Origin: Rachycentron canadum
Lineage: Eukaryota; Chordata; Actinopteri; Carangiformes; Rachycentridae
Direction: 5' to 3'
Assembly: GCA_038496675.1 (NCBI GenBank)
Contig: CM076661.1
Location: 12,924,814-12,988,813 of the forward strand
DNA length: 64,000 nucleotides
Part shown: positions 48,901-61,600 of the stretch, piece by piece
Layout of the letters: each line of letters starts with the position of its first letter
Numbering within the stretch: the first letter of the stretch is position 1
The notes under the pieces: model-generated
What the model was told of the DNA's origin: nothing
Databases searched by the model: none
The model's input: the letters and a program-made list of their open reading frames with translations, nothing else
Translations under genes and position numbers: made by a program

Positions 48901-51900
48901 CTTAGTGATTTTCCACATTGCATTGTTGATGGCAGCTTAGTGTCAACATTTTTCCTTTTTGTCACTGTTTATGCATACTGGGGCATTTCCAAGCATGTCA
49001 TATGCTTCTAATTTACTCTTCCAGAATATGAATTGTTCAAAATGATGTAATTTTTACCTGCTGTACAGCATGGCAGCCTGTGAGGACCCAGTGGTAGTGG
49101 AGTGGGGGTGGGGGGCAGGTGAAAATGTTGTGTGTGTTCCCAGGTGCTCAGTACTAGGCCTACTTCCTGTGTGCCTGGCCAATGTATGCTAGGTGGCAGG
49201 TGGTCTGTAGTAGGTCAGGGTACAGGGTCAACCCTGCTGGAGAAGGGCAGGAGCTGCAAAGGAAGTGCTCCCCAAGGGCCTGGCCTCAAGCCCAGACTGC
49301 ATCAGCCTTAGACACTGTCCTGCTTTTCTGTTCCTCAGAGGTGAATCAAAACCTGCCAGCATTGACCACTCTGCCCAGAGGACAAGTGAGAGGTAAAATA
49401 TAAGAGAGCACACAAACAAAGGGAATGATCACTGTACTTCTTTGGGGCTTTTTGGATATGTATCCCTACTGCCCCCCTAGTCTCAATGCATTTGATGAGT
49501 TACCAGTAAATTGGGGAATTGGACTCAGATCTTGGCCAGACATTTACAGGAAGTTATTTTGAGGCCAGAAAATATCCATGCAGTCTGGGTGATATTTGGC
49601 TCCTGGTGTGCATGTTAACTGTAGCCCTCTTTGTAATCTCTGGGGATTTAGATTCAATTTTGGATTATGTTCAAGTAAAAAGTCATTATGAGGACCTCCA
49701 ACCCCACCCGGCCCCCAACGAGGGTTGATGGGTTGGGAGGACATCGGCCAGACCACAGTCACACCATATAAGCTCTTAAGTATGAACATATAATCTACGC
49801 TTTCAATTTGAAAAATAAGCATAAAAGGTTTTAGTCGTTATCTGTTCAGGGCCTGGTTTTGGGATGAGCTTGTGGCTGTGGATCAGCTGGCAGACTCTGT
49901 CTGGTGAGGGGTTACTGGAGAGGGCAGAATATGAGGGGGTGTGGAATGGGGGTTCCGGATGGTCAAGACCTCCCTCTCGCTTCTGGCACAGAGGGTATTG
50001 GGTGCTTTGGCCATACCGAGAAGGTGGCCAAGATTGGCATAGATATCGGGCCCCAGCCCTACGGGGACTCTCTGGCCAGGCCTTTCCCTCAGATGAAATG
50101 CCAACTGACCACTTGACAGCCATTCATACCTGTTCCGTCCTTGTAGCGACACCAGTTTTCTGTGTCTTTTCCTAACAAAATTAAGTTCTGAAATGTCTTT
50201 TGTTGTTTTTGTCCTTTTGAGGCCCTCATAAACTTTTTCACTACTTCTTATTTTTGGGTTTGTATCAGCTGAGAAGTAGACTTTTTTCCCCCAAACAAAT
50301 CATCGCTTTGTGTGATTATTTTCAGATGGCAAAATGAAGTGAAGTTAATACCGGTACTTGAAGGCAGTTTCTCTCAAATAGTAAATTGTAGACCTTGAAA
50401 TTCATCTGGAATATACCCAACATGGCAAGCCTTTGATGTATCAATTTAAATTAGTCGGCCAGATTGCCGTGTTTAATGTGGGGGAATGTAAGTTGATATG
50501 CTTGGAAGCCACTTCTCTCTCTTGCGTAAGTTTAAATGTAGCACTTAGCCTCCCTTTGATTTGTCAATTACAGTTCTCTTGGCTTGATCATATGGTTTGA
50601 TGGCCAAATTGCATGTCTTGTTATGTTTTCACACCATGGCCTGACAAGCCTTTGAGGATGGTGGACGTAATGATAATTACTATCGATTGCACTTGGAGGT
50701 TCACAGAAAGAAACATTTGGCCCGAGGAATGCTAAAGGCCTCAGCCATGAGTCTCTAGAGGAATGCACCCTTCATAGTGGGATAATCCAGACAGCTTGGT
50801 ATTCTGCGCTCTCTCGTTTCACAGTTTATCTGCTAAAGCTGCTCTGAAACTCTGCTACCTGAGAGGAATCTCTCTCCATTCCTGGGCTTATCCTGAGAAA
50901 CCAGGAGCAGACACGTTAGTGTACTGACAGCTATCAGAGCAAAAAAACAACCTTGCAACACTCAGTCATCAGCACTTTTTGTATGATCGCATGATTACAT
51001 AACAGGACTATTGAATCACACCAAGTGTGTCTGGCCTCCCCTTTCCATGGCGGCCCTTGGGAGAAAATGCACACCTGCGAGAGGCTGTTCCACTAAAAGC
51101 TGGCCCATGTGGCACAGCTGATACCTCAGTGGACTGGAGGGTGGGCATGGTGCCATCTCCTGCCTTGTGCTGCTTCCCTATCTCCTTATAAGGATCTCAC
51201 CATATGGCACTGATGGCGCTGTCCCTCCTTGTTCAGGTGGGTTGTTTTTCCACAGGGGTGGAGTTGCGTGTATGTTGTTTGGGTCATGTCAGGAAGAATG
51301 TGCAGGAGGATTGTGTATTTGCAACCATTTGTGCCATTTTGTTGTTTTTGTTGCTTTTTTAGACATTGTGAGTGGAAGTTGTGATATCTTGGAAACAGCT
51401 GAATAGAGTTGCTTTGTTGGATAATGTTCTCACCTCTCCCTGTAGGTGGCAAGCATGCCCCTCCCTCTCACATCTGCTATGGTCGGATAAAATCTTCATC
51501 CCAAGTGGCAATAGAGAATACACCCTATCCCCATTTTCTTCAGAAAATACAGAGGACAATTTTAGGTTTTTCTTTTTAAAAAGGCCCCAATCTCTGGACC
51601 TTTTGTTCCACTTTCGCAGTATCTTATCCTTCATATTGTAGTCCAACAGACCTCCTTTACTCCCCCCATCCTCAGCATGACCAATGGTTCCCCCAGGACT
51701 CATCCTCTAATACAGTTAAACAGATGTCTAATGAAGATGTTATTTCCTCATTACTGGCTACGGGATAGGGATAGAGAGGAGGAGGGAGGAGGGCTAGATA
51801 GACAGCAGAATACAGTACCAGTTTAATATTCCTTTCGCCCGTGGGCCCAAGATTGTGTCTGCCTCGGACGTCAATATTACATTCCTCACCCACCACAGGC

Positions 51901-52697
51901 AGTCTTAATAAGGCACCAGGCACAGAGACGGATCAGACTCGGCAATTACAATTCACCCAGAATTAGTTAATGGAATCTATACAGCAACATTTATATATCA
52001 GTGGTGTGTGCCTAATGACTTTGTTGGAAAAAGGAGCAATAAAATGGCATTCAGTGAATTGCATAAACACAGGATTTTTGTAAATTGTTTTTTTTCCTCT
52101 TCCTGTAATTTTTGTGTGTTGGGTGGAGATTAAGATGGCATTCTGGGAGAAATTGTCATGTCAGTGGCTGCATTGTTTGAGCAGAATTGTGGTGATTAAT
52201 TTTACACGCACTTGGAGCACTGGAGCGCTCTCCTGGAGGAGGGGTGTCTAAACGACAAAACTGGGTCCCTTATTTACCCTCTGTGCAGTCAGTCAGTCTC
52301 CTCACACACGCCGGATGAGGCAAAAAAGAGAGAGAAGTGTCTGGTTTGGTGAGTGGCTAGAAATTAGGCTGTGGCAGCAAATATTCAAATACAATGTTTT
52401 CTAAAGTCACTTAGAAAAAAATGATTAGGGGTAGGCAATAGTGTAAAAATTAGAAAATATTTTTGATTATTCTTACTTCAGAATTGATTTTGGTGATGAC
52501 TATTTTCTCTTTTGAAAGCTAATTTCACAACAAATAATTTTTTATAAATGAGAAAGATATGGTGCACATTTACCAAACAGATAGACTTTCACTGTTCAGA
52601 ATATATAATAAGATTTATCTAATGATATAATAATATAGTATTAAATTGGACTGGTAGTATGGCTGAAATCTCTCATATTAGTACTACTAAATCACGT

Positions 52698-52736
<39 letters not shown>

Positions 52737-52867
52737 TACTAACCAATTTCAAAAATTATGTGCCATCATTATTCTCCTCAAGCATAGAAAATAAAAACAT
52801 TTATAATCTTCAACTGCAACTTGCTTAAAATGGTTAATTTAAAGTGACACTCTAATATTGAAAATAA

Positions 52868-52953
<86 letters not shown>

Positions 52954-55601
52954 GCCATGTCTTTATAACTGATGATGACATCACCAGGGTCAAGTTTTCA
53001 AATGTTTAACATCTTCAGTTCTGAGCATTCAGGCTGAAATTGAACTAAAATTTAAAGCAGTATAATTTTGTAAACATGATATGATCATATTGTCAAAAGA
53101 AAGAAAGACAATCAGGACAAACCTGAATCTTGTTGCTCAGTCCTCAGACGTACATTGACACATATACATGTCATATCATTTAAAAGCTTAAATTTTTATA
53201 TCAGTTTCTGCTTGGCTTTGAAATTTCAAAGCAATGCATCAGACACTTAACACTGTCATATAATAGCTACTAAGTACTCTGCCTGGTGTCCTGGCCAGAG
53301 GAGAGCCCTAGGGTGTCAGTGAGGGCCAGCTGGAAACGTAAGCCTCAGCCCGAGCAGGCCACCTCTCTCTCGGGCTCTTTACCCTCTTCAGGAATGTGTG
53401 ATTCTTTTCCAGCGTTGCTTCCCCAAACCACCACTCGGTTAGAGAACAGAGCCGTGCTGATCTGCGATGGCACAGCTGTGGTATTGTCTGTTCCCCGGGG
53501 TGGTGTGTGACAGTGGCTCCCTTGGCCTGCTCCATTGTGAAGCCTTATTCAGTGCAGAGTGCTGGTGTAGGCTTTTTGTGTGCTGTTATTTAGTAGACGA
53601 CTGGTGCTGGCACGTCTCAGGCCCATACTGTAGAACTGAGGGGGTAAATGAGGCAGGTCCCATTTTGACACTTCAAAGTGATTATACCCAGCTTTTGTTG
53701 TGTCCTTGAAGGGGACATTGCTCTTCAGAGCCTGTTGTATCTTGTCATTCTTTTTTTTAATTATCTTTGATCTCTCCTTTTGATCCTGTCCTCAGAATTG
53801 TTCTGTATTAATAATCAATCATTTTCATTCTGTATATTTAATTTTTTTCTGAAAAATAATTTGTTAATTTTCTTTTGTAATCCCTTACATTGCATTACTT
53901 TCAAGTTTGTGCTTCATTCCAGACTTAATGCATAATATTTGTCATTCACTTAATTACCCAAGTGATGACGTAGACATTTTGGCAGGGTGGATCAGTGCAG
54001 GGTTAAATAGTCTCGTTGTCAGCTGTATTATTCTCCTGCCATGTCTCAACCAGACCATTGTCATTGAGCCACAACATTTCAGCACAGCAGCATCCTGCAC
54101 CATATTGAGTTGTGATAACAGGGAACATGGCCACACTGGTGTCAGAATGTGTCCTGCTTTATCTGCGCGCCCTGGGAGCAGCCAGCCTGGAGAATGAGCT
54201 GTGGAGAGGCTGCGAGGCTGACTGGGACCCAGGTGGTCCCATGCAGACAGACAGGTCATTTACAGCCCGCACTGTACACACATCACTGGGCTCTTACGGA
54301 CTGACAAGCTCTAACAGAGAGATTTGTCAGGCACTCAGAGAGAATAAAGAAGTCGAAGAACAGGAGTGTGAGCGTGTGTGTGCGTGTGTGTGTGTGAATA
54401 TGTGTCGAGCACTGCCTGGCTATCAGAGGGGTCTTTCAGCAGCAGGAACAGACTTGATGTAATAACCCAACTCTGGACCCCCACGACTGTTCTGAACCCT
54501 GTGCTACCCCCAAACCAGCCCCCCTGCTAGGTGTGTGAGCTACGGGTTAATTGTCATGCAGGGAGGTAAAATTATGGATACAGAGGGTCTGTGCACCTCA
54601 ACAAAAGTCCCCATCTGCCTGCCCCCCCACTCTGCACCCTTCTTCATCCTTCCTTCAAGTTACAACTAATTCCTAGAGCGGTGCAGTGAGAAAGGCGCTG
54701 CTATCTCTTATTAAGACCCACTCCTAGACACCCCATCAACACAGTTCGCCCCCCCCCCCACCCTTTTTAAGTGCGCACACACACATCTACATGCTCATCC
54801 ACTGAGCTTGCCTTACACTGAACACAGAGGAAAAATAGTGGAGAGTAGCAGAGAGAAAACCCAAGAAAAAAAGGGGGAAGTAGTCAGCAAGCAAGAGTTT
54901 TTTTTCTACCCTTCTCTCGCTCTCCCTCTCCTTTTTTTTCCTGATTTACCGCGCTTTCCTCAGAAAGCTCCATTGTTCCCCTAGCCTAAGTCTCATCAGG
55001 CCTTTTGTGGCTGACTATCACAGCGGCAGGCAGAGAGCTGGAAATGTATAAATGGTATCATGCCTTGTGATTAATGGCGGTGCTTATGAGTCAGGTCTGA
55101 TAACGGGCCTGCTCTCTACTCAATTTCAGATACCGTTAATGGAATCTGTCTTCTGCGATTGTAATGTGAGAGCGCCTAATTTGCTATGGAGCTTGAAGCT
55201 GTCACCGGCAAGGGATTGTGGGGTCATAAGGGACCTGGCAGCCGTTTGGCCTGCAGCTTGTATCTGCGGTGCTGAATAGAGCAGCTCTCTGCCTGTCAGT
55301 TAGCTGATAGGCTGATGAGGACTCTAAGCCACTCCACACAATGGCGGAAAGGGCCATACTGCCTGACTTCCCTAATTGTCGAGCCTGCTCATATTTCAGA
55401 GCCAGCATGCCGGGGACTGGGCTGCTTTTTTTTTTCTTTTCTCTTTTTTCCCCTCTCTCTTCTTGAACTTTTTTCTTCCTTTTTCTATATTTCATACTTC
55501 ATCCCGCACACTGTCTCACCCCTTTAACGCACACTTCTCTGCACTATTTTTCTTTTCTTTCCCCTCTCACCATCATTTGTCGACCCTCTCTCTCTCTCTT
55601 C

Positions 55602-55633
<32 letters not shown>

Positions 55634-58600
55634 TCCTCTCCCCCTCTCTCTCCCCCTCTCTGTCTCTCATTTTAGTAAGTGGTGGGTCTTAGCGTGTGAC
55701 AGATTATCCCAAGTTTGCTTCAATTACCGCAAAGGAGATGGAGACACAGGAGAGGAGGAAGAGGAAAACTTTTGTGCACACGTTATATTTAAGAAGCTGA
55801 GGATAAAGTGCTATCTCTACCACGGTGGTTTCTGTGCCAGTCTGCTCAAGATCAACCGGCTGCTGGAGAGGGACTTCTCATGATATGTGACTTGCCCCAA
55901 TTCACTGAGAGTGTTTTTCAAGGTCTTGTCCGAGAAGTAAACTTGGGTCGGAGAGAGATTAGAATGGGTCCCCAAATTAATCTGAGCAAAGTGGTGGCTT
56001 TTTTGATTTGAATATTAATTGTGTATGAAGCTGCTGACTTTTTTTTTTTTTTTTTTTTTTTTTTGTGTCAATACAGTGTAAGTTATGCCAAGTAAAATAC
56101 TAAAAAAAAACCAAAAAACTAAAAGTTCTGTGGCCTTTCAAACTGACTGAAGAGCAATTAGTAAGGACTTGTAGATTTTAACAGGGTTAGATACTTTTTG
56201 AATTTTAGTGGTTTGATGGTTGCAGAAAGCCTGTAGTGAAAAAATTATAATTGTCATCAAAGGGAACCAGATTTGTGATTTACCAGATATTCCTGTGTGT
56301 AAAGTCGAGGACAGGCCTTTGTTAAGTTATAATATTATAAGCCTCTTCTCCCTGTCAGGTTGGCAGGTCCTGGCCCTGGAGCAGTACTGGCCGGAGGGCT
56401 GTTTGCTGTGTCCAGGCTAAGCTGGCAGTGGTCCATGGTGGCAGAAGTCTTCACCCTCAACAACCTTTTTGTTGGTCTGCTCTTCTTCCTAATTGCCAGC
56501 TTTCACTGTGCTGAAAATGCAACGCAAAGGAGGAAGGTAACCTGGTGCAACATTTTTTTTTTTTTAAATTTGACATTAGATGTCTTCTTCAGGTAATTTA
56601 ATTTTTGAACTCACAATGCTGTACTGAACTTCTTGCCTTTGTCAGATTGCACACTGGGGAGCGCTATGCTGTGGCTTGGGGCTCTGTAACCAACACACTT
56701 TGGTGCTGTATATACTAGTTGTCATCCCCTGGGTCCTCCAGAGGCTCTACTCTCATAAGGTAACTCACAAATGAAATGTCACAAAGAAGAAAATTTAAAC
56801 CCTGGCAAGACAGGCAAATAAATTAGTGTCTCACTTGTATGTCAAGCTGTGTTCAGTCAACATTTATAGATGATACATTTGTTTTGACTCTATAGAAAGT
56901 AAAGTAGAAATACTTCTGAAAACTTCTAGAGTGGTATAGACTTAAAACTATATTCAATATTAAGTATATACATGTCATAGTTTATATTGAATTCCCATTT
57001 ACCTTATTCCACAACAATAAATTCAAATAATCAAAGTCTGAAAGCCTGAGAACATGTGTCCCATGTGATCTCAACAGGAACTGTCTTTGCGTGGCCTTGT
57101 GTCTCTGGGAGTGTGTTTCCTCGCTGGCTTCCTACCCTACATCTACCTGCCCATCTCCTCCTATCTCAACACAGCCCGCTGGAGCTGGGGAGATCAGACC
57201 ACTGTGTCAGGCCTGCTTACCCACCTGCTGAGGGCTGAATACGGCACCTTCAGTCTGGTACCTGCTGCTTACCCTCCTATTTTTACACTCTGGACTCTGG
57301 TGTCTAGATATGTGCTCATTTCTATCTTGCATCCAAGTCTTTGTAGTAGACTCCTTCTTTGTGTTTTCAGGCGAAGACTGAGAGCCTTGTGAACATGACT
57401 ACACTGCTGCAGTAAGTTCATGTCGCTGTTTTTTTTTTTTTTTTTTTTTATAAACCTTTCCTTGGCTGATATTGTAAATTCAGAGTGATTATTAATGAGA
57501 CACAATTCCCTGACACCGTCCTTTAGGATTTACTTTTATTAATGATCAATTTATTTTCACTGTATTTCATCAAGTGATTGATTAATCAAGTTTCCAAAAG
57601 TGCCAAAAATAGTTAAAATTGTCCAGGACCCAAAGTGACATTAGCAATATGCCTGGTCTTTCTAATCAGCAGTCTATTTGTCTCTGGTGTTTTGTTTTTA
57701 CTTCTAATATGGAGTTGGTAAGCAACAGAAAAAAGGAGGGTCGATCTGAGGCACACAGAGGGCACACATGGGTCTAGAGATGTAGGACCCAAACACACTT
57801 TGTGCTGGTTCTGATGTTTTACAAAGGTTTAACCACAGGCACATCAGTCTCTTCTGAGAGCCCATTTCTGCAGCCGTTCCTGTTTTCCCTCTCTCTCCTC
57901 TCCCCAGCAGCTTTTGTTCTTCCCATTCCACTCTCTCTCCCATCAAAGCAGAACTGAACCTGCTTAGAGGGCCAAATCGCTGTGTTCTGTTTCTCCAGCA
58001 GTTTGAAATGATCACTCAGCTCTGGTGTTTAAGCGTGACAAGCTGTGATGACAGACACTGCAACAGAGCTGGAGAAATTGTATTTTTCCACTCCAGCACC
58101 CCCCACCTCCTCCACGCGATTCCCTCCCCTGCTCCCCACTTCCACCACCACTACCGCCACCACTGCAGTCATCCCACTCCTGGTATCTTTCTCCAGCTGA
58201 CGGGATGGGAGTGTATGTGCGTCTTAAGACCCCCCACTACTAGCCCCCCCTCTGCCAGGCACCCACCCCTTCCCATCACCCCTGCTGCTTGATGGACAAG
58301 CACACCTTCAAGATGGGGAAGAGAGGCGAACATGACAGGCATATCACACTGGAGACGTAAACCCACTGGAGAAGATGACACACACTCACAAACACACGCT
58401 CATGAGCACATTCACACATAGTGTACATTGGGAGATATAGAGACTCAATAAGCTGTCAAATAGAGATGGGTATTAAGGAAGAGGCAGGAAACTATCTCTC
58501 TGCTCTGAGCAAGCGCTCTGTGACTGACAGGCACTGTGAGGAGAGGATGGGGCAGCGGGGGGTGGATGACACAGTCAATTCGTATCTGTCAATCCGATTG

Positions 58601-61600
58601 AAAGGAGGAACGCACAGTCCTAGGAGTTTGTTTTGATACGGGATGGAGGGCATTTAATAATTGGTGTCCTTGACTTCAGTAGCAGGGTAGATAATTCAGC
58701 TTGCCTTTGGTGTCCATCACATATATTTATATGTGTGTTTGTGTGTGCAGGGCCCAGATGAACCACTGCCTTGCGGACCTTTCCCTTCCTGTTTTGGTAC
58801 TGGCAGGAATAGGCCTGCTTCTCTCCACATGGGACAGGTAGGATGATCAAGACGCCGGGATGCAAAACACCAAAATCTGTCACCCACATCTCAAGCAGCC
58901 ACTTCACCCAAAAATCTAATCCCCTGAAGTCAAAGAAGGGAACAAAACCACTGACAAAATGCTGATCTTAGAGAAAAAGAATACAAAAAAATACTGAGGC
59001 ACCTAACTGTCAAGCTGTCATGACGCTCCACATTCAAATCAAGAGGTGATGTGTATTTTGGATTTTCAAAGACATGTTGGTGTGCACAAGTAAATATCTG
59101 CTTGCATGTATCTGCATGTGGCAGAGTGGCAGTATGATCCAGTAATTTATTACAGTGGTGCCTTTGCTGGGGTCTGTTGGGTGGAGCTGATAAAGGCGGG
59201 TGAAGCCCTGGGGCTCTGTAGGGCACTGGCCACCACCCTGTTATCCCCTCTCCTGGGGTGAACTTTGATAATTTTGGCTACATACACACAGAGATGAAAA
59301 AGAGAGAGGTCATTTTATAGGATGCCAAAAAAGCATGCAAATGCTGATTAACCAACATTAACATTACTCAAAAATCTGGGTTTATTTTTTGAACTATTGT
59401 CCATAATGTGTAAAAATCTGGTACGGGGAGCTGGATAGTGTGTGTCAGTGGCCAGCCAGCTAAGACCATCAAATCAGTCTGTTGGCAGGAAAACCAGAAG
59501 TCATTTCCTTTGGCTTGAAAGAGTTCTTCAGGTTCAGATGATGATTTGTTTTTGCCATAAGGGTAACGTGTTTTCTTTTTAGTGTATAAGTACATTTTAC
59601 AGCTGTACTGTAATGAGTATGTGATTCAGCAGTTGGCACCAGCTCATTATGACTCAGTCTGCATTAGAAAATCAATCATGCACCTCTTAGCTGGCTGGCA
59701 TATACATTTGCTCTCAGGCTCTCCAACCCTGCATTAATATTTCCATGGACTTTTTCAAAACAAGTATATTTTTACATGGTTAACAGACAAACTAATACTT
59801 TATACTAGATATACAGTATGGAGATATATCTAGAGTTTATGCAACAATATTCATGAAATGAGAATGAAAATCAGAACAATATTTGTACATAAATAATTAG
59901 TGGTTTCATGGCCTTATCTGTCTTAGGACATGTCGCTCAGTGTCCTGGCTGTTGACTGTCACGCTGGTGGTCTACTCGCTGTTTTTTGCTTGGAGAGCCA
60001 ACCTGGACATCAGCAGACCCCTACTGCTTGGAGTGGTGAGCTGTGAAGCTTTAACTCGTTCTATCATTGTCACTCTCTTAGCCAAACTGTTGGTTTGCAT
60101 TATCATCTATCCGCAGCATTTTAAAAGTTTGTTTAAAAAGATTGAATTTTTCTATATGAGTCCATCTATGTAGAGGGTTTAAGTGGAAGGTACATATCCA
60201 GAAACAAGAGCAATTAAGCAGTGGCACCTAAGTTGATCCTGGAAATGGTTCATGAATGAACCTGGGACTGGACTAAGAATAAAAAAAAACACAACAGCAA
60301 CAACAACAACAACAAAAACCACACTGGAGACACTGGTGTGCATGTGTTTGTGTTTGATTGTCGCATCCTGCAGGTTGAGCGTTTCTGGCTCCAGAGTGAT
60401 GCTGCAGTGTGTCTGCTGGCAGGCCTCGGCTTGAGCCTGACTCACACTGAGCTGGAGAGGAGGCTGGGCTGTGGGGGAGTGTGGAAGACCATAGGCTGGG
60501 TTCTCACTATGGCTCTGCTGGCACATATGGTGCACACCAATCACAGGTGAGTATTGCTGTCGGTCGTAGGAACAGTGTTACTGTTGGATTTTCCTTCTTT
60601 TCCCAAACAGCACTCTGGGTTTCAAATAAATTAGTGATTATCATCTTAAAATGCTGAGTTACAGATCAACTGAGTTGCAGTTAACATAAATATACTTTGT
60701 GGACAATTAAAAAATCTACACAAAACAATTTCAAAAATCTTACATCAACAGTGAGTCTTTATTCATCATTTTTTGACATTACTCTGACATGACTTGTCAT
60801 ATATTCACTACCTGATAACATCAGCCAACCTTTGTGCATTTATCTGTGGAATCAGTTTTATTTTGGAGTCTTGCTGTTAGTCTTGCTGCCATATCTACAC
60901 TGGAACCAGAGGTGTCCAAAGTGACTTTTAAGTACTTCTCTATAGTAAAGTTAAAATGAAATGAAAACTCCCCTTTCATTCTAGTTTATTCTCAAATCCC
61001 CCTGCATAACTTTTCCCTGAGTCAACCCGATTTGTTTCTCCTCTGTGCTTCATACCGAAGGTCTGAACTCCGAATGTCAGGTTTTTCTCTGCTCACCCCA
61101 TTGTAGGGGTTAAAGAGAGGCACGGTTAGCACATAGATTCCACTCACAGAGCTCAGTCTGAGATGTTAGCTGTCCGAGAAGGCAGATTACACCAGCGTAG
61201 TTCTGGGGAGTGCCAGACAGCCATCACTGAGCGGCTTTGATCAAGGGGAGAGCATGGCCTGTGCTGTCAGACTCATCACACCTGTCTCCCCATGATTAGA
61301 TAGGCAGCCAGAGCGCTCTGCAGAGGGGAAGGGGCGGGGGCACTGACAACTTACCCTCAGAGCACCTTGAAAGCGTACCTACAAACACTCAAATACACAC
61401 GGCTGTACACGTCACACAAATTTTTAAGCAGGGGTAAAGATGCACTCAGCCCCTTTTAAATGCAACTAAACACAACTTGTGTTTTGATGATATACAGTAA
61501 GACTGCAAATGTACTAATGTTTGTAGGGAGTGTGACCAGAGCAGGAACAGTGTGGTGGAGAGGTTCGGCAGGGAGCTTCTGGCCTCTGTTCCAACAGACT

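Larger units (their letters stand above)
47994..56358 (+). other. tmem260: tmem260 intron 3 (8.4 kb)
   Basis: By far the largest intron of the gene, interrupting the Arg codon after ITVC. It contains mirror-image microsatellites (52698-52950), a CT tract (55584-55668), a T26 run (56039-56064) and several complex stretches that look like conserved regulatory DNA (50440-50760, 51830-51970, 55025-55400). No coding exon is needed or seen. Confidence 0.75.

Noticed and set aside
55376..55675. Open frame across the CT tract
   Set aside because: The Ser/Leu-rich product is simply a translation of a (CT)n microsatellite.
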